The notes under the pieces: model-generated
What the model was told of the DNA's origin: nothing
What the model saw: the letters and a program-made list of their open reading frames with translations, nothing else
Databases searched by the model: none
Part shown: positions 25,685-35,425 of the stretch, piece after piece
How positions within the stretch are numbered: the stretch's first letter is position 1
Layout: the number at the start of each line of letters is the position of its first letter
Assembly: GCF_004010095.1 (NCBI RefSeq)
Contig: NZ_RRYD01000010.1
Location: forward strand, 1 to 59,809
Length of the DNA stretch: 59,809 nt
DNA from: Lacticaseibacillus hulanensis
GTDB taxonomy: Bacteria > Bacillota > Bacilli > Lactobacillales > Lactobacillaceae
Direction of reading: 5' to 3'
Program-made: the position numbers and the translations under genes

Positions 25685-26437
25685 TCATTTAACCTCGGTA
25701 ATTTCACCTAGCGTTTGTCCATCCGCATTCACCAGCTGCAGCCAGCTATTCGTGTCCCCGTAGTACAGGAACAGGCCGACCTCGTTCACGCTACGCAGCG
25801 TCACGGGCTTAACCGTCACGAAATTATCGATGGCATCGCTGTGATCATCGCGCAGCTTATCGCCGTACTTCATCCCGTAACTGGGGCTGCCGTCCTTGTT
25901 CATCGCTGGGTCCTGCCGCAGCTGTGCTCCGGGGGCGATTTCCATTTCCTTTGCCTTCCGCCAGAAAACCGTGGCCTTGGCGCCAGCAAATTCAACCGTG
26001 AACGGTACGTCGGCCAATTTGCGGTCGAAGCGGTGCCGCGCCTTTGCGGGCCGCTTCTTGGCTGGCGCTGCCTCCTGCTTTGTCAGCTTGTAGCCGAGCA
26101 CGTTGAGCACCGCGACAACGTGGTCGTAAGTTGCACTCACGCCGCTGATTACGCCCTTAGGAATACGCGCGTCGTCAAGTTCGATGCCGCTCATCGCCGC
26201 CTCGAACATACGCGCAAGGTACTCTGGTTCAACATCCCAGTTCAGTTGTAAGTCGAGCACCTGATCGGCGATTTCGGGCACCGCATTGACCCCAACCAAG
26301 TGGTGGTCGGCCATGGCCAGTTGCACCGGAGCCGGCTTAACGGATGTGGGGCTGCTGATTTCGATTGTGCCCCAATCATCGGGCAGGGTGACAGTGGTCA
26401 GTTCCTTGTTACTGTCGACATCAATGGTAATGCGCAT
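25685..26437 (-). CDS. Conserved-looking protein of unknown function
   Basis: A 250-aa soluble protein with no signal peptide or TM helix. The N-terminal 50 residues form short beta strands (MRITIDVDSNKELTTVTLP). A helical middle (about 55-125) follows, then a Lys/Arg/Ala linker (130-145) and a beta-rich C-terminal half. I do not recognise any family. The frame is open 40 codons further up, but the ATG at 26437 is preceded by GGAGG and gives a clean beginning. It is divergent from the GNAT gene with 200 nt between, and convergent with the MFS gene. The Lys/Arg-rich linker might contact nucleic acid, but nothing more specific can be said. Confidence 0.7.
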   Translation of the reverse strand: MRITIDVDSNKELTTVTLPDDWGTIEISSPTSVKPAPVQLAMADHHLVGVNAVPEIADQVLDLQLNWDVEPEYLARMFEAAMSGIELDDARIPKGVISGVSATYDHVVAVLNVLGYKLTKQEAAPAKKRPAKARHRFDRKLADVPFTVEFAGAKATVFWRKAKEMEIAPGAQLRQDPAMNKDGSPSYGMKYGDKLRDDHSDAIDNFVTVKPVTLRSVNEVGLFLYYGDTNSWLQLVNADGQTLGEITEVK

Positions 26438-26643
26438 GGTTTTTCCTCCATTATGTGGGAACGGGTTGGACCGCTCGGCGGTCGTAGTTGCCGGTTGCAT
26501 CTTTGCGCCGGACGCGTTGCATTTTGCCCTAAGTATACTACATTCGGTGCATCCCAATGCTCCGCAGCAGCCGGGAACGTAACCGCTACCACGATGGCCA
26601 GCGCCGCGTTATACTGGAACTATCAACTTTTGGCGGTGACCGC

Positions 26644-27444
26644 ATGTCTGAAACAGAAAACATTCAATTTATTTTGCAGCAAAACGCCAAACCGGAATAT
26701 TTTTCCGCTTACGCCTCCAGCACGACGGCGGGCATGCGCGCGTGGCTGGCTGATCCCGAGGTGCGGGTGATTGAGCGGCCAAACAGCATCACGGTGATTG
26801 ACGAATACAACGTTGGCCCCCGTAAGCTCGCCGAAATCTCGGGGCCGTACCCAGCAGTGCCTAACGCAACGCCGGTGCTTCTTGACCGCGAATTAACGGC
26901 AATTTTGCAACAGCTGCCGCCAGATGCCATGCCGCAATTCTTCATTGATCAATCCAACTTGCTCCACCCGCTGCTGGAAATGCGCGGTTTCACGTGCCGC
27001 CCGCAGCATATTTGGCAAATGACGCCACTACCGCTCGCCGGTTATCCCGTTCACGTGTTCACGACCGTGCCGCCCCGAACAATTGCCAACCAAGTTGAGG
27101 CGCTGCACGCCAAGCACTTCGCCTCCCGCGACATCACCGACGAGACCAGTCCGGAGCAACCCCTCTTCGTCTGCCTTGAGGGCCGCACCGTCGTTGGGTA
27201 CGCTCAGGGCGGGCTCGACGACGATCACCTCGGTCACCTGCTGTTTGTCGCGGTGGCCGCAAGCTATCAGCGCCGCGGTATCGCCCGGTCACTGATGGCA
27301 ACTTTGTACGCCTACCTCAACGACTTTGGCGCCACCCGCATCGAACTCGTGCAGGCCGCAAGTGCGGCGGCGGCCGGCAAGACCTACGCCGCGTGCGGAT
27401 TCACCCACGTGCGGGCCTTGGTTAGCCTGCAAAATAAGGCGTAA
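26644..27444 (+). CDS. GNAT-family N-acetyltransferase
   Basis: A 266-aa protein. The last 130 residues are a GNAT domain with acetyl-CoA loop VAASYQRRGIARSLM (Q/R-x-x-G-x-A pattern) and a C-terminal strand-helix KTYAACGFTHV. The N-terminal half (about 1-130) is a diverged domain, possibly a second, degenerate GNAT fold as in tandem-GNAT proteins. Substrate is unknown. The frame is open 29 codons upstream; the ATG at 26644 has only a weak GGCGG-like site, so the start is less certain than most. It is monocistronic, ending at a bidirectional terminator. Confidence 0.82.
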   Translation: MSETENIQFILQQNAKPEYFSAYASSTTAGMRAWLADPEVRVIERPNSITVIDEYNVGPRKLAEISGPYPAVPNATPVLLDRELTAILQQLPPDAMPQFFIDQSNLLHPLLEMRGFTCRPQHIWQMTPLPLAGYPVHVFTTVPPRTIANQVEALHAKHFASRDITDETSPEQPLFVCLEGRTVVGYAQGGLDDDHLGHLLFVAVAASYQRRGIARSLMATLYAYLNDFGATRIELVQAASAAAAGKTYAACGFTHVRALVSLQNKA

Positions 27445-27477
27445 TCCGCCGGCGATGGATTGTCACTAAACCGCAAA

Positions 27478-27518
27478 TAAAAAGCTCTGGCCAGTGCATT
27501 CACGGGTCAGAGCTTATT
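27478..27518. terminator. Bidirectional terminator between GNAT and metallophosphoesterase genes
   Basis: AAAAAGCTCTG pairs with CAGAGCTTATTTT around an 18-nt loop; the A-run on one side and T-rich run on the other suit both convergent genes. Confidence 0.8.
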
Positions 27519-28379
27519 TTATTTGTTCACGTACGCGTCAACTTCTTGCAGGTAACCGTGTGCCGCCGCGTATGCCGCCAGTACCGGCCGGTTATGCGTG
27601 TAGCCCACTCCGGCAAGCAGCTGGTCTTGATACAAATCGTAGTACGGCAAGCCGCGCCGCTTAGCAAGAGCCAGCTCGGCATTCTTGTCGTACTCGACCT
27701 TGCGCAGATCCACGCTACTGATGCGCGCGTCACTCACGGTGAGGAGCGCGTACATCGCGCGCAGGTCGTGTTGCACCTTCCCGGGATTGGCAAACGCCAT
27801 CCCCACCGTCCCCGGGTTCACAATCAGCTGACCGCCGCTGCCATAGCGCACCAGTTGCCGGTGCGTGTGCCCGTACAGCGCCACGTCAACGCCCGGCTCC
27901 AGCAGCTGGTCGAAGTTCGCCTGGCTTTCAGTTGGAATAAGTTCCTGTCCGTAATTCTTAAAGGGCAAATTATGCGACAGCCGAAACGTCAGTCCACCAA
28001 CCTCGTGCGTCACGGTCAGCGGCAGTTGCGCTAGTTTCGCGTACGTGGCCGCATCCAGAAACTGGTCCTGATACATTGCCTGACGGGTAAAATAGAGCCG
28101 CTGCGGGTCGGTCACGTCCAGAATTTTCTGGTGACCACCAACCAGCAGGTCTTCCCAATTCCCGCGCGGCCAGGAGGTGATGCCCAGCTGGCCGAGCACC
28201 TCCAGAATCTCGTGACTACCCGGCCCCGGTAGCAACACGTCCCCGAGAAACCAAAAATCACTGGCATGGTGCCGGTGCGCGTCGGCAAGCACCGCGCGCA
28301 GGGCAGTGTAGTTGCCGTGCACGTCAGCAAAGACGGCGATTTTGCGCACCGCCTGCGCATCCTTATTCAGCTCTGGCAT
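27519..28379 (-). CDS. Calcineurin-like metallophosphoesterase
   Basis: A 286-aa soluble phosphatase/phosphodiesterase with the complete five-block metal signature: FADVHGN (Asp19, His21), FLGDVL, GNWE, a histidine in SHNLPF and YGHTHR. It belongs to the YfcE/YmdB-like group; the target could be a phosphoprotein, nucleotide or phosphosugar. A start two codons earlier is possible, but that ATG is one base after the AAGGGGG site, so the ATG at 28379 is chosen. Its ribosome binding site overlaps the end of a 26-codon ORF, implying coupling. It is the last gene of the marR-phosphatase operon. Confidence 0.92.
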   Translation of the reverse strand: MPELNKDAQAVRKIAVFADVHGNYTALRAVLADAHRHHASDFWFLGDVLLPGPGSHEILEVLGQLGITSWPRGNWEDLLVGGHQKILDVTDPQRLYFTRQAMYQDQFLDAATYAKLAQLPLTVTHEVGGLTFRLSHNLPFKNYGQELIPTESQANFDQLLEPGVDVALYGHTHRQLVRYGSGGQLIVNPGTVGMAFANPGKVQHDLRAMYALLTVSDARISSVDLRKVEYDKNAELALAKRRGLPYYDLYQDQLLAGVGYTHNRPVLAAYAAAHGYLQEVDAYVNK

Positions 28380-28391
28380 GCACATTCCCCC

Positions 28392-28472
28392 TTAACGCTG
28401 TCGCAGTCGCTTAATCACCGCAACAATAATCATCATGGTGACAACCGCGATTCCATAATTGACTGCATCCAT
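28392..28472 (-). CDS. 26-aa single-pass membrane microprotein
   Basis: A short ORF that fits exactly between the histidine phosphatase and the metallophosphoesterase. It starts with ATG eight bases after GGGAG and ends with TAA 12 bases before the next start. The peptide has a short polar N-terminus (MDAVNYG), a hydrophobic core of about 13 residues (IAVVTMMIIVAVI) and a basic tail (KRLRQR): a textbook small membrane protein with the tail inside. Operon position, tight packing and a good ribosome binding site support translation, but length alone makes chance possible. It might tether or modulate one of the two phosphatases. Confidence 0.55.
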   Translation of the reverse strand: MDAVNYGIAVVTMMIIVAVIKRLRQR

Positions 28473-28488
28473 GGCCGCATCTCCCAAT

Positions 28489-29136
28489 TCAGTTGAAAAG
28501 TTCCCGCTCAGCAGCGGTCAATTTGCCGGCACTAGCCGCCGTTACGTTCCACGCGCGCTTAAGCCACTGGCCGTCCTGATACTCGAGCACCGTCACGCTG
28601 GCGTTATCCACCTGACCGGAATCACGCGCGTTATCGAGCGGCACCCCGGTTAGCACGTTGGCCAAGACCGTCGTCACAATCCCGTGACTGACAACCATCG
28701 CCTTCCCGTCTGGCGCCACACTTTTGGCCGCGTCTTCCATGGCCGCCCCGGCACGCTGCACCAGCGACTGGTAACTTTCTGCGTGCACCGCCTGGTAATC
28801 CCATTCGAGCAGGTGGTGGCGGTAGTTGATGAACTGCTGGTCGGTGGCCAAATCACCAAGCGGCTGGCCGTCCCAATCACCAAGAGCGAGCTCGCGCAGC
28901 CGCGGGTCAATCGTGAACGCCTTGTCCGGGCCGGCCACAATCTGTTCCGTGGTGACTGCGCGGGGCAATGGTGAAACGAAGATGCGCTTGAAGTGCACGC
29001 GCCCGAGCAAATCGTGCAGCTCCCGTGCGCCGGTAACGCCAGCCGCGGTGAGCGGACTGTCCACACCGCCGCCGTTAAAGCGCCCCTCCGCGTTAATCTC
29101 GGTTTCACCATGCCGCACCAAATACAATAGTGTCAA
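28489..29136 (-). CDS. Histidine phosphatase family protein (phosphoglycerate mutase-like)
   Basis: A 215-aa branch-1 histidine phosphatase. The phospho-accepting His is His9 in RHGET; the second catalytic His is in VVSHGIVTT, and the acid residue in LRELALGDWDG. Sequence is closer to broad-specificity sugar/nucleotide phosphatases than to GpmA (shorter, no mutase insertion). The start is TTG; an AGGAAGG site lies 11-13 bases upstream, partly within the end of the MarR gene region. It is the second gene of the marR operon, 16 nt after the MarR stop. Confidence 0.9.
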   Translation of the reverse strand: MTLLYLVRHGETEINAEGRFNGGGVDSPLTAAGVTGARELHDLLGRVHFKRIFVSPLPRAVTTEQIVAGPDKAFTIDPRLRELALGDWDGQPLGDLATDQQFINYRHHLLEWDYQAVHAESYQSLVQRAGAAMEDAAKSVAPDGKAMVVSHGIVTTVLANVLTGVPLDNARDSGQVDNASVTVLEYQDGQWLKRAWNVTAASAGKLTAAERELFN

Positions 29137-29152
29137 AATCAGTCCAACCTTC

Positions 29153-29584
29153 CTACTGCAAATCCACCTGGTCGTTTATCCGCCGCAGCAACCGTAACAT
29201 CAGCTGCTTCTCCTCGCCAGAAAGTGGCGCCGTGACCCGCTTTTCTAGGTCGATAAAGACACTGCGCACCTTTTGCACCAGCACCTGTCCGTCCGGCAGC
29301 AAGTACAACTGCTTGAGCCGCTCGTTTTCTGCCGGCACCTTACGTTCGACCAGCTTCTTGGTCTCGAGCGCCTTCAAAATATTGGTGGTAGTTGCTTCCT
29401 GCTTGCTCAAATACCGCGACAGCTCTTTTTGAATTGCCGCCGGGTGCTGCGCAATAAAATTGAGCGTGCGTGCCTGCAAAATATTGATACCAAACTGCTT
29501 CAATTCGCGTTGAATAAAGCTCTGTTCCTCACGTGTTAGACGAAAAATCTGTTCCACTAACTCGTTGTCGGCCCCTAAATCCAT
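29153..29584 (-). CDS. MarR-family transcriptional regulator
   Basis: A 143-aa winged-helix protein with an HTH around KELSRYLSKQEATTTNILKALETKKLV and the wing KVPAENERLKQLYLLP. The start is ATG seven bases after GGGGAG. It heads an operon with the histidine phosphatase, the 26-aa membrane peptide and the metallophosphoesterase, so it probably controls that unit. No clear palindrome was recognised by eye in the short gap upstream. Confidence 0.9.
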   Translation of the reverse strand: MDLGADNELVEQIFRLTREEQSFIQRELKQFGINILQARTLNFIAQHPAAIQKELSRYLSKQEATTTNILKALETKKLVERKVPAENERLKQLYLLPDGQVLVQKVRSVFIDLEKRVTAPLSGEEKQLMLRLLRRINDQVDLQ

Positions 29585-29663
29585 GTTGCCACTCCCCTAT
29601 CCAGTTGCTTAAACTACACTTTCAAGCATAATCTTACACCTACCCTAATATTATCCCAGCGGC

Positions 29664-29697
29664 AAAACAAACACCACCCGGAAAAATCCGGGTGGTG
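29664..29697 (-). terminator. Terminator of the beta-glucoside PTS operon
   Basis: A perfect 10-bp stem, CACCACCCGG/CCGGGTGGTG, around a 6-nt loop, followed on the minus strand by TTTGTTTTG. It lies after the ROK kinase gene. Confidence 0.9.
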
Positions 29698-29732
29698 CAA
29701 GTAACAATATCAGCAAAATGGCTTCATTAAAC

Positions 29733-30653
29733 CTAAATCAGTGGGTACACAGCGCCGATTAAGCCGGCATTGTTGCGCAACTTGGCCGGTGCAACCTTGC
29801 CCAACACGCGCTTTTCAATTCGGTGCAGGCTCTCGTGGCGCTGCATGAATTCCGCCAGCCTGGTCTGCAGGTCAATCATGAACTGCTGGTTGGCGCTAAT
29901 TCCGCCGCCAATGAGAATTAATTCGGGGTCATAATTTGCGTACGTGTTTAAGATCATCACGGCAACGTCGTCCAGGAACTGGCTGTATATTGGCAAAGCC
30001 ACCTGCGCATCCTTAGTCGCCTCGTCGATAATGACCCGCGCGTCCGTGATTTCGGGGAGGTACGGCCGCGCCTGCTTGAGCGACAAATTATACCGCCGCA
30101 CCAGCCCCATCACTGTCGCCGCGTTGAAGTTCAGGGACAAATCTTCCAGCGGTACCGTGCGGTCGACGTTGTGCGTGACGTTCCAGCCAAATTCACCGGC
30201 CATCCCGTGGGCGCCGCGGTACACCTTGCCGTTAATGACGATGCCGCCGCCAATGCCGGTGCCCAAAACGATGCAGACATAATCATCGACACCCTGCGCT
30301 GCTCCGAGCCACCGCTCCGCAATCGCGGCTGCATTTGCATCGTTTTCCACGTGCACAGGCAAGTGGGTTGCTGCCCGCAGCGTTGCGCCCAGCGGGAATT
30401 CGTAAAATTCGGGCAGGGCGCCGCCGGTAATCATGTAGCCGTCCCGGTCCACAATCCCGGGCACGGACACCCCAATTCCACCGATGTCGTATTGCTGCCG
30501 GTAATCGGCAACGACTTTTTCCAAATTGGCCACATTCGTCGCCCGGTCCTGGGCAGTAGCCACGCTGGCGTGTTCAGCAATCTGCCCGTCAGCAGTAACC
30601 ACGCCGTACTTAATGCTCGTACCACCAATATCAAAAGCCACGTATGCTTTCAT
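29733..30653 (-). CDS. ROK-family sugar kinase
   Basis: A 306-aa ASKHA-fold kinase. The phosphate-1 loop is FDIGGTSIKYG (residues 7-17), the catalytic Asp is in VENDANAAAIAE, and phosphate-2 is VLGTGIGGGIV. The zinc motif CxCGxxGCxE of classical ROK glucokinases is absent (GEFGWNVTHNVD stands there), which fits the beta-glucoside kinase/N-acetylmannosamine kinase-like subgroup. As the last gene of a lactose/cellobiose PTS operon, it probably phosphorylates free glucose or a disaccharide released by the pathway. The start is ATG with GAGGTGG. Confidence 0.9.
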   Translation of the reverse strand: MKAYVAFDIGGTSIKYGVVTADGQIAEHASVATAQDRATNVANLEKVVADYRQQYDIGGIGVSVPGIVDRDGYMITGGALPEFYEFPLGATLRAATHLPVHVENDANAAAIAERWLGAAQGVDDYVCIVLGTGIGGGIVINGKVYRGAHGMAGEFGWNVTHNVDRTVPLEDLSLNFNAATVMGLVRRYNLSLKQARPYLPEITDARVIIDEATKDAQVALPIYSQFLDDVAVMILNTYANYDPELILIGGGISANQQFMIDLQTRLAEFMQRHESLHRIEKRVLGKVAPAKLRNNAGLIGAVYPLI

Positions 30654-30676
30654 CTTTCCACCTCATTTAATCACGC

Positions 30677-30711
30677 AAGAGGGGGCGCAATTGCCCCTTG
30701 CGCCCCCTCTT
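30677..30711 (-). other. GC-rich intercistronic hairpin without a U-tract
   Basis: A perfect 14-bp inverted repeat, AAGAGGGGGCGCAA/TTGCGCCCCCTCTT, with a 7-nt loop, between the DUF2812-like gene and the ROK kinase gene. On the transcribed strand it is followed by GCGTGATTAA, not a T-run, so it is more likely an RNA-processing or stability element, or a partial attenuator, than a full terminator. Confidence 0.7.
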
Positions 30712-30741
30712 ATCGTTTGTTGTTATTGAACTATTTACTGA

Positions 30742-31311
30742 TTAAGCACGTTTTGCATCCGTGGGTGCTTGCCGTGGGTGAACGGAGTTAATTGAATTGC
30801 GAAATCCGATGAACAATCCCCAAACGCTTGCCGCCACTAGGGCAACACTACCCGCAATCAGCAATGCACGGACCGGCCAGCTGCCAAGCAAACCGCCGGC
30901 GTGGCCCCATGCTGCCTGAGCGGTGAAGAGCATGAGACCCGCGAACAGACCCAATCCGCCCTTCCACTCTTGCTTCGCGCCATAATCAAGCATATACACG
31001 TGGAATTGATCCACCGCGTCCGGATTCGACTGCAATTTCGGCTGCTGCTTCCCCCTCATGTACAGGACGTTGTAATAGAGTTCCCGCGAGAGCTGCATCG
31101 TCACAACCTGATCAGCCGCATTCGCCGCGTCGTACCGTTCCTTGGTGAATCGCAAGTACGCATGATATGGTTTACCATCACGATCAACGTGGGCGGCGAA
31201 CTTGTACCGCGCGCCCCGAATCCGCGTCAGCACGTATCCACGCGCGGCCTGCCGCGATAGGAAAGCCTCCTCATGGTCAAGGTTGTCCCGTAAAAAATGA
31301 TATCTAAGCAT
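30742..31311 (-). CDS. DUF2812-like membrane protein in the PTS operon
   Basis: A 189-aa protein. The N-terminal 110 residues are soluble with the DUF2812 pattern (EE..L...A..GYVL.....YKF near the start); two hydrophobic segments follow at about 118-138 and 145-170, then a basic tail. DUF2812 proteins are usually next to PadR regulators; here the gene lies inside a PTS operon, 24 nt after IIA. The assignment is tentative. The start is ATG with AAGGGG. A role in regulating the PTS is a guess from position only. Confidence 0.65.
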   Translation of the reverse strand: MLRYHFLRDNLDHEEAFLSRQAARGYVLTRIRGARYKFAAHVDRDGKPYHAYLRFTKERYDAANAADQVVTMQLSRELYYNVLYMRGKQQPKLQSNPDAVDQFHVYMLDYGAKQEWKGGLGLFAGLMLFTAQAAWGHAGGLLGSWPVRALLIAGSVALVAASVWGLFIGFRNSINSVHPRQAPTDAKRA

Positions 31312-31335
31312 AAGTCGTCGCCCCTTCTTTAATTA

Positions 31336-31674
31336 CTACTTAGCAGTTTGCAACTGTGCTAGCCGCTTGTAAAGCTCAACAATTTCTCCGGCCAAATCAC
31401 GGAACGTAATCGCCGTCATTAAGTGATCTTGGGAGTGCACCGTGAGTAACCCCACGTGTGCGTGCTTCCCGTTTGCTTCATCCGTTAGCATTCCCGTCTG
31501 CGCATTGTGGGCCGCACTCAGCGCATCGTCTGCTTCCTTCAGTTTCGCATCGGCGGTGTCAAAGTCGCCATCCTTGGCAGCATAGATTGCCTCGAACGCG
31601 CTACTCTTGGCGTTCCCACCGTTCACGATTAACCCCATGATGGTTTCAAGGTTCTGTTCCTGTTCTTCAGCCAT
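31336..31674 (-). CDS. PTS lactose/cellobiose-family component IIA
   Basis: A 112-aa three-helix protein, full length for PF02255. The phosphorylated histidine is His80 in LLTVHSQDHLM, and the trimer-buried Asp is in HSQDH. It accepts phosphate from HPr and passes it to IIB. The start is ATG, 11 nt after the IIB stop codon, within the operon IIC-GH1-IIB-IIA. The substrate is most likely a beta-glucoside such as cellobiose, judged from the GH1 partner. Confidence 0.95.
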   Translation of the reverse strand: MAEEQEQNLETIMGLIVNGGNAKSSAFEAIYAAKDGDFDTADAKLKEADDALSAAHNAQTGMLTDEANGKHAHVGLLTVHSQDHLMTAITFRDLAGEIVELYKRLAQLQTAK

Positions 31675-31685
31675 AGTTTTTTCCT

Positions 31686-31994
31686 CTACTTGATTAACTT
31701 AAGCGCCGTTGTCAAAACATTCTTACCGTTCATCATCCCGTAATCCTTCATGTCAATGATGGCAACCGGAATGTCCAATTTTGCTTCCAGTCCCTTGAAC
31801 AGGTACCGCACTTGCGGGCCAATCATGAGCACGTCAGGGTGTTCTTCAGACATCTTCTGGTCCACCTGGTCGGCACTGGTGGCAAAGATTTTGACATCCT
31901 CACCGGCATCAGCTGCGGCCTTTTGCATCTTGCTTACCAGCAAACTGGTGGACATCCCCGCGTTGCAGGCCAGCATAATTGTCTTTTCAGCCAT
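31686..31994 (-). CDS. PTS lactose/cellobiose-family component IIB
   Basis: A 102-aa P-loop-like phosphocarrier with the active cysteine Cys10 in LACNAGMSTSLLV. It receives phosphate from IIA His80 and transfers it to the sugar bound by IIC. A GTG three codons upstream is open, but the ATG at 31994 has AAGGAG eight bases before it. It lies 12 nt downstream of the GH1 gene; separate IIB and IIA polypeptides are the norm in this family. Confidence 0.95.
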   Translation of the reverse strand: MAEKTIMLACNAGMSTSLLVSKMQKAAADAGEDVKIFATSADQVDQKMSEEHPDVLMIGPQVRYLFKGLEAKLDIPVAIIDMKDYGMMNGKNVLTTALKLIK

Positions 31995-32006
31995 AACAAT
32001 CACTCC

Positions 32007-33476
<1,470 letters not shown>

Positions 33477-33576
33477 CTAACCAACCGGTGCAAGGCACAA
33501 TGCCCGCACCGATTTTTTAACTCGTTCATGAGTGACCATGCGCTGATGAACGTTACCTACTTTGCCTGCTTACAAC

Positions 33577-33608
33577 GCAGGGGCTGTGACAAAAGTCATA
33601 GCCCCTGC
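33577..33608 (-). other. GC-rich intercistronic hairpin between PTS IIC and GH1 genes
   Basis: GCAGGGGCTGTGAC pairs with GTCATAGCCCCTGC (one mismatch) around AAAA. On the operon (minus) strand no T-run follows, so it looks like a stabiliser, processing site or partial attenuator. The + strand does show CTTTT after it, which could give weak termination in that direction. Confidence 0.65.
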
Positions 33609-33736
33609 CTTTTCACTTTTGCGACTAATCACTTGATGCGCTTTGTTGAAGTGGGACGCATCTATTTGATAAGCCTATCCAAACTTTGACTAATACATTC
33701 AGCAGTAACCATTAGGTGGTTGCCAGTTTCAGGTTA

Positions 33737-35077
33737 CTACTTAGCAGCTGCAGCTTCTTCAGCAGCCAGGTTGTCTTGTTCTTCCTTGTAAAGCATCTTG
33801 TCGTAGCTGCGAATGAATGGCAGGTAAACGAAGAAGGTCATTACAAGCATGAGTGCCTGCCAGAGAGCTGTCCGCCAGCCACCAACAAGGAACCCGGAAA
33901 TGATTGGTGGCGTGGTCCATGGAACGTAAACCCCGTTGAATAGTGGAATCAGTCCAATCTTGATAACGATGAACGTCAGGCCCATGGAAATCATTGGTGT
34001 CAAAACGAATGGAATGAACAGCAATGGGTTGAGCACGATAGGAACACCGAACAGGATAGGTTCGTTAATGTTGAAGATCGCAGGTCCAATTTCGAGTCCG
34101 GCAAGACTCTTAAGTTGTGCGGACTTTGCGAACCAGAACATGTAGATAACAAGCCCGATGGTGATACCAGCACCGGTAACGGTCCCGAACTGGTCCAAAA
34201 GTGCTTGGGTGAACACGTGCCCACCGTTAGCCTGGGTCAGTTTGTGTGCTGCGAACAGCTTAGCGTTGTCAGTACTGTTGGAAAGCAGGATAGCGGTCAT
34301 AATCCCAGAAACAATTGAGGAACCGTGAACACCGAAGAACCAGAGCAAGGAAATCAGCAGTGGCACAATCAGGGCACCGGCGAAGGAGTCGGTAATCCCT
34401 TGAAGTGGCGTCTGGATGATGTTGTAAATCCACTGGAGCATGGATGTGTGTGCAAAGTGGTCAAAGGCCATGTAGACGAGCATCCAGAAGGTAACCAGGA
34501 AGGCTGCAGGAATCAAAGCAGTGAAGGAGTTAGCAACATTGCTTGGTACTGAGTCAGGCAGCTTGATGGTAATCTTGTTCTTAACAAACCAGGAGTATAC
34601 GTAACCGACAACGAGCCCGATGATGATTGCGGCAATCATCCCTTTGCCGGCGAGCCAGCTGGTGTCAATCCAGCCGGTGATGTGCTGCGTGTTTTGAACG
34701 AGAACCTTACCGGTAGGATCGTTGATTGTGGCGGTTGGCTGCAGGACAACCAGGAAACTGATGAAACCAGTAATCCCGGCTGGCAGTGCGTCGATACCTT
34801 CGTTGCGTGCCCATTCGTAGGCAATCCCCGTTACGGCGATAATGGACATAACGTTGAATGAGAAGTTAGTCGCTTGGTTGAAGTACGGAACCAAGCCGGT
34901 GCTGGTCATCCAGGCTGCCCACGATTGCACTGGCAACGAACTCAAGATTAAGAAGACGGACCCAACAATGATGAATGGAATGGTGTAAATCATCCCGTTC
35001 TTCAGGGCAGTAATAATCTTACTGTTGGTGAACTTCATAACCTTGGGCAAAACTTTTTCGTTGATGTAATCGTTCAT
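33737..35077 (-). CDS. PTS lactose/cellobiose-family permease IIC
   Basis: A 446-aa membrane transporter of the CelB type with about ten TM segments. It has the family N-terminus (residues 1-30, helix before TM1), the GVHGSSIVSGIM motif near residue 280 and the NINEPILFG motif near 345, which carries the substrate-binding Glu. It moves and phosphorylates a beta-glucoside with IIA and IIB. The start is ATG with AAGGGTG. It is the first gene of the operon, just after two cre-like sites. Confidence 0.95.
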   Translation of the reverse strand: MNDYINEKVLPKVMKFTNSKIITALKNGMIYTIPFIIVGSVFLILSSLPVQSWAAWMTSTGLVPYFNQATNFSFNVMSIIAVTGIAYEWARNEGIDALPAGITGFISFLVVLQPTATINDPTGKVLVQNTQHITGWIDTSWLAGKGMIAAIIIGLVVGYVYSWFVKNKITIKLPDSVPSNVANSFTALIPAAFLVTFWMLVYMAFDHFAHTSMLQWIYNIIQTPLQGITDSFAGALIVPLLISLLWFFGVHGSSIVSGIMTAILLSNSTDNAKLFAAHKLTQANGGHVFTQALLDQFGTVTGAGITIGLVIYMFWFAKSAQLKSLAGLEIGPAIFNINEPILFGVPIVLNPLLFIPFVLTPMISMGLTFIVIKIGLIPLFNGVYVPWTTPPIISGFLVGGWRTALWQALMLVMTFFVYLPFIRSYDKMLYKEEQDNLAAEEAAAAK

Positions 35078-35263
35078 AATTTCACCCTTCTATATAAATC
35101 CCCCCGAAAGCGGAAACCCGCTTCCAGTTGCAACATTGCGTTCGTGCCGCCCCTAAACCAATTTGGTTAGGATTGCCGCGAATTGAAATATTGTCATCAC
35201 ATAAGCGTGATAATTGCTAATGATTTCGGCCAAAATCGTTGTGATTTCATATCACGTTTTAAC

Positions 35264-35277
35264 TGTAACCGGTTACC
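35264..35277. promoter_or_regulatory. cre-like site 1 upstream of the PTS operon
   Basis: TGTAACCGGTTACC fits the cre core TGWAANCGNTNNCW with one or no deviation and is itself a near-perfect palindrome. Confidence 0.6.
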
Positions 35278-35297
35278 CCTACCTGTGTACATAGTTT

Positions 35298-35311
35298 TGT
35301 AAGCGGTTAAA
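35298..35311. promoter_or_regulatory. cre-like site 2 upstream of the PTS operon
   Basis: TGTAAGCGGTTAAA matches most of the cre consensus and lies 20 nt from site 1. Two sites in front of a beta-glucoside operon fit strong CcpA repression. A further palindrome, GTGAT-ttcat-ATCAC at 35241-35255, may be the RpiR operator. Confidence 0.55.
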
Positions 35312-35325
35312 ACACGTTCATCATA

Positions 35326-35354
35326 GAAAAACATGTCACATTTGCGTGACATGT
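35326..35354 (-). terminator. Terminator of the rpiR gene
   Basis: ACATGTCAC/GTGACATGT stem with a 6-nt loop, followed on the minus strand by TTTTTC. A second perfect 9-bp hairpin, AAATGCCGT/ACGGCATTT with a 4-nt loop (35382-35403), lies between it and the stop codon. Confidence 0.75.
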
Positions 35355-35425
35355 TCCATAGAGCAACTATTCACTTGGCTTAAATGCCGTCAGAACGGCA
35401 TTTTACCAGTCATGACACCCATTGT

